Shown here: piece by piece, positions 30,508 through 35,070 of the stretch
Layout of the letters: each line of letters begins with the position of its first letter
How positions within the stretch are numbered: the stretch's first letter is position 1
Source of the DNA: DATLGB01 sp038258425
GTDB taxonomy: Bacteria > Actinomycetota > Thermoleophilia > Solirubrobacterales > Solirubrobacteraceae
DNA: 35,070 nt
Direction of reading: 5' to 3'
Assembly (NCBI GenBank): GCA_038258425.1
Contig: JBBSPV010000040.1
Coordinates: forward strand, 1 to 35,070
Notes under the pieces: model-generated
The model's database searches: none
What the model saw: the letters and a program-made list of their open reading frames with translations, nothing else
Told to the model about the DNA's origin: nothing
Program-made: the position numbers and the translations under genes

Positions 30508-31797
30508 TCACTCGCAGCTGCCGTCGCCCCACGCGCTGCAGCCCACGGGGATGTCGTCGAACGTCTCGAGCCGCACGGCCCCGCCCGCGTTGCGCAGGGC
30601 CGGCGTGACGAGGTCCCACCACCGCCGTCCCGGCGGCCGGCCGGTGGGGTCGCCGATCTCCACGCGCAGCTCGCCGCCCGGCGCCAGCACGGCGTCGCCT
30701 CCGAGGGCGTAGGTCCGGTGGCGGTAGCGCAGGCGGTAGCCGAGCAGCCCAACGGGCTGCGCGCCCTGGTTGACGAGCTTGACGTACTCGGCGCCGCGCG
30801 GGTGCGCCTCGATCCCGACGACGCCGCGCAGCGGATCCGTGCAGCGGCTGCCGCGGCACGGGTAGATCATCGAGGCGCGCACGTCGCCCTCCGGGTCGAA
30901 CAGGTAGGCACCGTCGCCGCGGCCCTTGAGGGCGTCGGTGCCGGGGTTGTCGAACACGGCCTTGCGCAGGCCCCAGAACAGGTCGGTCGGGGTGCTCGTG
31001 CCCCGGCCGACGTGCACGGAGATCACCTGGCCGGGCGCGACGACGGTCCCCGGGGGGAAGGTGAAGCGCCGCAGCCCCGAGTCGCGCACCCACCAGCCCG
31101 ACAGGTCCAGGCCCTGCACCGGGTCCAGGTTGCGGACCGTCACCGTCTCGGCGTCCAGGTGGTAGACGTCCGCCCCGGCGGGGTCGGCGTTGACCCACAG
31201 CTGGATGCCGATGCCCGGCTGGAAGCCGCCGCCGCAGTAGACGGGATCGAACAGGCCCCGTCCGGCCGCCCGTGCTCGGCGCGAGGCGGCCGCGTAGAGG
31301 CGGTTCTCGTGAGTCTCGACCGGGTTGGGCAGCCACAGCGCCTGGCCCTCGGCGATCAGCGTCTTGCCGACGTCGACGTAGCGGCCGCGGACCTTGACGG
31401 CGAGGGAGCGCAGCGGCCGGCGCCGCGAGACGCTCGCCGGGTTCTGCACGGCCAGGCGCACGCGGCGCCGGCCGGCACGCAGCAGCCCGTCGACCCGGCG
31501 GGTGGCCTCGTGGGCGTGGCACTCGCCGGTCTTGCGCCGGTAATCCGTGAGCTCCATCGCCTGCACGCCGGTGAGCCGGACGTGGGCGTAGGCCCCGCGT
31601 GGCGTGCCGTCGAGGTGCACGTCGATCGTGTCGCCGTCGTCGGCGCTCGGCGCGGCGGTGCCGCGCTGGACGTCGCAACGCGGCCGCGTCGTGCCGACGA
31701 GGCACGGGCCGCGCGTGGTCTTCGCCTCGGCCGGGGCGGCGGGCAGGGCGGCGGCGACGAGGGCCGCGAGGACACAGAGCTGAGTCAGGAGGCGCAT
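30508..31797 (-). CDS. Secreted staphylococcal-nuclease-like protein with lamin-tail-type domain
   Basis: The 429-residue protein has a signal peptide (MRLLTQLCVLAALVAAALPAA, cleaved near AEA-KT). Residues 45-190 resemble a thermonuclease fold: GDTIDVHLDG, VRLTGVQAMEL (Arg and Glu at the catalytic positions of VRLxGIDxPE) and LAVKVRGRYVDVGKTLIAEGQALW. Residues 200-300 carry a lamin-tail-like domain (VTVRNLDPVQGLDLSGWWVRD, FPPGTVVAPGQVISVHVG), and a second similar one follows near 335-410 (EYVKLVNQGAQPVGLLGYRL). Several cysteines suggest disulfides. ATG 31797 is divergent from the ABC-F gene. Extracellular or wall-attached DNA processing is a reasonable guess; activity is not assured because the nuclease motif is loose. 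Confidence 0.8.
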   Translation of the reverse strand: MRLLTQLCVLAALVAAALPAAPAEAKTTRGPCLVGTTRPRCDVQRGTAAPSADDGDTIDVHLDGTPRGAYAHVRLTGVQAMELTDYRRKTGECHAHEATRRVDGLLRAGRRRVRLAVQNPASVSRRRPLRSLAVKVRGRYVDVGKTLIAEGQALWLPNPVETHENRLYAAASRRARAAGRGLFDPVYCGGGFQPGIGIQLWVNADPAGADVYHLDAETVTVRNLDPVQGLDLSGWWVRDSGLRRFTFPPGTVVAPGQVISVHVGRGTSTPTDLFWGLRKAVFDNPGTDALKGRGDGAYLFDPEGDVRASMIYPCRGSRCTDPLRGVVGIEAHPRGAEYVKLVNQGAQPVGLLGYRLRYRHRTYALGGDAVLAPGGELRVEIGDPTGRPPGRRWWDLVTPALRNAGGAVRLETFDDIPVGCSAWGDGSCE

Positions 31798-31838
31798 CGA
31801 GAGGCTCGAACCCGCTCGCGCGCCGCAGGTTGCGGCGG

Positions 31839-31848
31839 ACGGTAGCGT
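31839..31848. promoter_or_regulatory. Overlapping divergent -10 elements sharing TA
   Basis: Plus TAGCGT (31843-31848) is eight bases before GTG 31857. Minus TACCGT (31844-31839) uses the same TA and points to the secreted nuclease-like gene, leaving a leader of about 35 bases. The geometry is the same as at 2620-2629. Confidence 0.5.
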
Positions 31849-31856
31849 CGGCGGAC

Positions 31857-33446
31857 GTGGCGTACCTGCACGTGTCCGACCTCGCCTACGCGCACCCGGG
31901 CGGCGACACGCTGTTCTACGACGTGTCGTTCAAGCTGCCGGCCGGCAGCCACGCCGGCCTCGTCGGCCCCAACGGCGTGGGCAAGAGCACGCTGCTGCGG
32001 ATCGCTGCGGGCGAGCTGGCGGCCGACCAGGGCGACGTCGCCTTCGGCGGCCGGATGCTGTCCATGGCTCAGGACGTCGGGCTGCGCGGCGGCACGGTGC
32101 GCGAACTGCTGCTCGCCGTGGCGCCCGAGCCGCTGCGGACCGTCGGTGGCGGCGTACTCGCCGCCGAGCGCCATCTGGCGGCGGGCGAGGACGCGGCCGG
32201 CGTGCGCCTCGGGGAGGCGATCGGCGAGTGGTCGGCTCTCGGGGGCTACGAGCTGGAGGCCCAGTGGGACGAGGCCTGCCGGCGCATCGTCCGGGCCGGC
32301 CTGGACGCGGTCGGCGACCGCGAGGCCGCGACGCTCTCCGGCGGAGAGCGCAAGCGGCTCGTGCTCGAGCTCCTCCTGCGCTCCGACGCGTCCGTGCTGC
32401 TGCTCGACGAGCCGGACAACTTCCTCGACGTGCCGGCCAAGCGCGACCTCGAGCGCCGGATCGCCGCGAGCCGCAAGACCGTGCTGCTCGTCTCCCACGA
32501 CCGGGAGCTGCTCGCGGCCGCCTGCAACCGGGTGGTGACGCTCGAGGGCAACGGCGCCTGGGTCCATGACGGCTCCTACGCGACCTATCCGGAGGCCCGC
32601 CGCCGCCGCCAGGCGGCGCTCGGCGACCGCCTCGCGCGCTGGAACGATGAGGAGCGGCGGCTGCGCGAGCTCGTCCGGATCTTCAAGGAGCGGGCGCGCT
32701 ACCAGTCCGGCTGGGCCAAGCGCGCCAACGCCATGGAGACGCGTTGGCAGCGCTTCGTGGACGCCGGCCCGCCGCCGCCCCCGGTCACCCAGGCGCCGAT
32801 CCGCCTGCGGCTGCGCGGCGGCGACAGCGCCCGGCGGGTGCTCGACCTGCGCAAGCTCGGCATCGACGGGCTCGTGGCCCCCTTCTCGGAGGAGATCCAC
32901 TTCGGCGAGCGGGTTGGGGTGATCGGGCCCAACGGCTCGGGCAAGACCCACCTCATCCGGCTGCTCGCCGGCGAGCCGGTCCCGCACGAGGGGCGGCTCG
33001 TGCAGGGCCCGCGCGTGTCGCCCGGGCTGTTCACCCAGTTCAACGCCCGGCCCGACTGGGCCGGCCGCACGGTGCTCGACATCGTCCAGGAGCGGGTCAG
33101 GGCGCTCGAGCCGTCCATGAACGCGCTGGCGCGCTACGGGCTCCAGGAGTCCGCCGCGCGCAGCTACGAGACGCTCTCGGGCGGGCAGAAGGCGCGGCTC
33201 GAGATCCTCCGCCTCGAGGTCGAGGGCCACAACCTCCTGCTGCTCGACGAGCCGACGGACAACCTCGACCCGGTCTCCGCCGAGGCGCTGGAGGGCGCGC
33301 TGGATTGCTTCGAGGGCACCGTCGTGGCCGTCAGCCACGACCGGGCGTTCCTCGCCCGCCTGGACCGCTTCTTCCTGCTCGAGCACGACGGGGACGTGAC
33401 GGTGCTCCCCGACGCCCGCTCGGCGCTCGAGGCGATCGGGGGCTGA
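31857..33446 (+). CDS. ABC-F family ATPase
   Basis: The 529-residue cytoplasmic protein has two ABC domains and no membrane segments. Domain 1: Walker A GPNGVGKST, signature LSGGERKRL, Walker B LLLDEPDNFLD. Domain 2: GPNGSGKTH, LSGGQKARL and LLLLDEPTDNLD. A charged linker (about residues 245-320) joins them, as in ABC-F proteins that act on the ribosome, either in translation regulation or antibiotic protection. The Walker A of domain 2 ends GKTH where GKST is usual. GTG 31857 is eight bases after TAGCGT and starts directly at the first strand. Regulator versus resistance role cannot be told; no drug-cluster genes are nearby. Confidence 0.92.
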   Translation: MAYLHVSDLAYAHPGGDTLFYDVSFKLPAGSHAGLVGPNGVGKSTLLRIAAGELAADQGDVAFGGRMLSMAQDVGLRGGTVRELLLAVAPEPLRTVGGGVLAAERHLAAGEDAAGVRLGEAIGEWSALGGYELEAQWDEACRRIVRAGLDAVGDREAATLSGGERKRLVLELLLRSDASVLLLDEPDNFLDVPAKRDLERRIAASRKTVLLVSHDRELLAAACNRVVTLEGNGAWVHDGSYATYPEARRRRQAALGDRLARWNDEERRLRELVRIFKERARYQSGWAKRANAMETRWQRFVDAGPPPPPVTQAPIRLRLRGGDSARRVLDLRKLGIDGLVAPFSEEIHFGERVGVIGPNGSGKTHLIRLLAGEPVPHEGRLVQGPRVSPGLFTQFNARPDWAGRTVLDIVQERVRALEPSMNALARYGLQESAARSYETLSGGQKARLEILRLEVEGHNLLLLDEPTDNLDPVSAEALEGALDCFEGTVVAVSHDRAFLARLDRFFLLEHDGDVTVLPDARSALEAIGG

Positions 33447-33454
33447 GCCGGCCC

Positions 33455-35053
33455 CTACAGCGCCGCCTGGAGCACCTGGCGCGCCACGGGGGCGGCGGCC
33501 GCGCCGCCCGCCCCCGCCCCGATGAGCATCACCGCGACCGCGATGTCGGCGTGCTCGGCGGGCGCGAAGCAGACGAACCACGCGTCCGTGTTGCGCGGGT
33601 CCGACCCGCCCGTGCCAGTCGCGGTCAGCTCGGCGGTGCCGGTCTTGCCGGCCACGGTGACGCCGGGTAGGGCGGCGGCTGTCCCCGTGCCGCCCCGGAC
33701 GACGCCGACCATCAGGTCGCGCACCTGCCCGGCGACCCGGCGCGAGACGACGCGCCGGCGCCGCTTGGGCTCCTCCCGGACCACCCGCGGGCGCACGCGG
33801 ACACCGTGGTTGGCGATCGTCGCGCCGACGGAGGCCATCTGCAGCGGCGTGGCGAGGTCCTTCTCCTGGCCGATGGCGGCCGAGCCGATGGCCAGGTCGT
33901 CCTTGAGCCGGCTCGCCGGCCCGATGGAGGACACCTTGGCGGCGGGGACCCTCGGCGTCTCGTTGAAGCCGAAGCGCTCGGCCGTCGCGACGAGCCGCTT
34001 GGCGCCGACCTTCGCACCCAGCGGCGCGAACACCGAGTTGCACGAGTCGGCGAAGGACTGGGCGAGCGAGCCGCCGCAGGACTCGTTGGACGCGTTCGCG
34101 AGCCGGACGCCGGACAGGGTCGCCCCGGTCTGCACCGGGAAGCTCGCCGACAGCCGCGTCTCGTGGTGCTGCAGCGCGGAGGACAGCGTGATGATCTTGA
34201 ACGTCGAGCCCGGCGGCTGCGGGGCGGAGACCGCGAGCCCGCCGAGCGCGAGCACGGAGCCGTCGGACGGCTTGATCGCCGCGACGCCGCCGACCTTGCC
34301 GCCGAGCGCGGCGACGGCGGCGCGGGTGAGGCCGAGGCGGATCGTGGAGTGCACGTCGCGGCCCTTGCGCGCCTTGACCCGCCGCACCACGCGGTCGCCG
34401 AAGCGCAGGGAGGCCGGGGCACGGCCGGCGAGCCGGGCGTCGTAGAGCCGCTCGAGTCCCGTCGGGGGGTCGCTGCCGCTGGGCGGGGTACCGGCCACGC
34501 CGGCGCCCGTGGCGTCCGCGGCCAGCGGCGTGCCGTCCGCGGCGAGCACGTCGCCGCGGGCGCGGGGCCGTCCGGAGCGCCGGGTGACCGTCTCGCCCTT
34601 GCGCAGGCCCGGGAGCCGCAGCTCGGGCGCCCAGACGACGTGGCCCTCGCCCATCTCGTCCCCGGTCGGGAACGCGACGGTCCCGAACAGCGTGCCGAAG
34701 GTCCGCGTGCGCACGGTCACCGGAACCCGGACCGCCCCGTCCTTGAGCGCCTTCGGCTTGCCGGCGCGCACGCGCTGGACGCCGGCGGCGCCCTCGGCGC
34801 GCTCGTAGGAGCGCCGGAAGGCGGCGAGCGGTGGCCGTCCCGGGCCGCCCGTGTGGCGCCACATGCCGTCGAGATCGCCGCGGGTCCAGGCGGCGGCGAA
34901 CGCCGCGGCAGCCGCCTCCTGGCGGTCGTGGGCGGCCTGGCGCTGCCGGACGATCACCACGGCCGCGACGCCCGCGGCCACCAGCAGCCCGGCCGCGAGC
35001 CAGCGGCCCCAGTGGCGCCCGCCGCGCGACGGGCCGAGGCCGCCGCCGCCCAC
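33455..35053 (-). CDS. Class B penicillin-binding protein with MecA-N-like domain
   Basis: The 532-residue protein has a basic N-terminus, one membrane anchor (about residues 18-36), an NTF2-like domain of the MecA-N kind (about 45-150), a remnant dimerisation segment (RPRARGDVLAADGTPLA) and a transpeptidase domain. Active-site motifs are PGSTFK (Ser283, Lys286), SCN (337-339) and KTG (470-472). It cross-links peptidoglycan on the outer face. The layout resembles actinobacterial PBPs with NTF2-like N-domains. GTG 35053 lies 18 bases from the window edge and the frame may continue upstream, so the start is provisional. It converges on the ABC-F gene with an eight-base gap. Confidence 0.9.
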   Translation of the reverse strand: MGGGGLGPSRGGRHWGRWLAAGLLVAAGVAAVVIVRQRQAAHDRQEAAAAAFAAAWTRGDLDGMWRHTGGPGRPPLAAFRRSYERAEGAAGVQRVRAGKPKALKDGAVRVPVTVRTRTFGTLFGTVAFPTGDEMGEGHVVWAPELRLPGLRKGETVTRRSGRPRARGDVLAADGTPLAADATGAGVAGTPPSGSDPPTGLERLYDARLAGRAPASLRFGDRVVRRVKARKGRDVHSTIRLGLTRAAVAALGGKVGGVAAIKPSDGSVLALGGLAVSAPQPPGSTFKIITLSSALQHHETRLSASFPVQTGATLSGVRLANASNESCGGSLAQSFADSCNSVFAPLGAKVGAKRLVATAERFGFNETPRVPAAKVSSIGPASRLKDDLAIGSAAIGQEKDLATPLQMASVGATIANHGVRVRPRVVREEPKRRRRVVSRRVAGQVRDLMVGVVRGGTGTAAALPGVTVAGKTGTAELTATGTGGSDPRNTDAWFVCFAPAEHADIAVAVMLIGAGAGGAAAAPVARQVLQAAL

Positions 35054-35070
35054 GCCGCCGCGCCGCCCGC

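Noticed and set aside
31785..34862. Long minus-strand open frame opposite the ABC-F gene
   Set aside because: Low-complexity Arg/Ala/Gly translation with no domain motifs; the ABC-F and PBP genes on either strand explain the region.

Overview
The window is very GC-rich DNA, about three quarters G+C by eye, with densely packed genes and tiny intergenic gaps. Gene content, codon bias and start-site style suggest a high-GC actinobacterium. Protein similarities recalled from memory point to class Thermoleophilia (Solirubrobacterales-like); that placement is an inference, since no rRNA or marker gene is present. I see no tRNA, rRNA, CRISPR array, IS element or prophage gene.

Layout. (1) 55-2584: a proline racemase/hydroxyproline epimerase-family gene overlaps an ornithine cyclodeaminase-family gene. 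A convergent short-chain dehydrogenase shares the same CTAG stop. (2) 2636-4473: a secreted zinc-metalloprotease-like gene broken by several lesions, a small membrane protein, and a 49-residue acidic protein. (3) 4556-9612, minus strand: a four-gene operon of circularly permuted ATP-grasp, class-I glutamine amidotransferase-like hydrolase, YbdK-type carboxylate-amine ligase and an asparagine-synthetase-like enzyme resembling N-acetylglutaminylglutamine amidotransferase. It may make an unusual amidated gamma-glutamyl or glutamine peptide. (4) 9735-13238: rpiA, a membrane class III adenylate cyclase, a sulfotransferase and a stand-alone HIRAN protein. (5) 13309-17011: an O-antigen-ligase-like protein with a membrane-anchored partner, divergent from a polytopic glycosyltransferase. 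(6) 17015-30480: the centrepiece, a surface-glycopolymer locus. (7) 30508-35053: a secreted nuclease-like/lamin-tail protein, an ABC-F ATPase and a class B penicillin-binding protein.

The glycopolymer locus holds a GT4 glycosyltransferase, a fused (degenerate nucleotidyltransferase)-(CDP-alcohol phosphotransferase)-(C-terminal membrane domain) protein, a LicC-like nucleotidyltransferase, an sn-glycerol-1-phosphate dehydrogenase, a second CDP-alcohol phosphotransferase with an altered motif, a GT2 enzyme and a TagGH/Wzm-Wzt-type ABC exporter. All lie on one strand, mostly overlapping. Two tandem TarS/TarP-like GT2 enzymes and a methyltransferase-like gene lie next to it. The simplest model is reduction of DHAP to G1P, activation as a CDP-alcohol, transfer by membrane CDP-alcohol phosphotransferases, decoration by glycosyltransferases and export. 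That would be a teichoic-acid-like polymer or phosphoglycolipid built on the archaeal-type glycerol phosphate enantiomer. The exact product is not known to me.

Expression style is unusually uniform. Most genes that do not overlap an upstream gene have a TANNNT hexamer 6-10 nt before the start codon, implying leaderless mRNAs. In several cases the upstream gene's TAG stop is itself the start of that hexamer, and two divergent pairs share the central TA. Genes inside operons typically overlap by GTGA.
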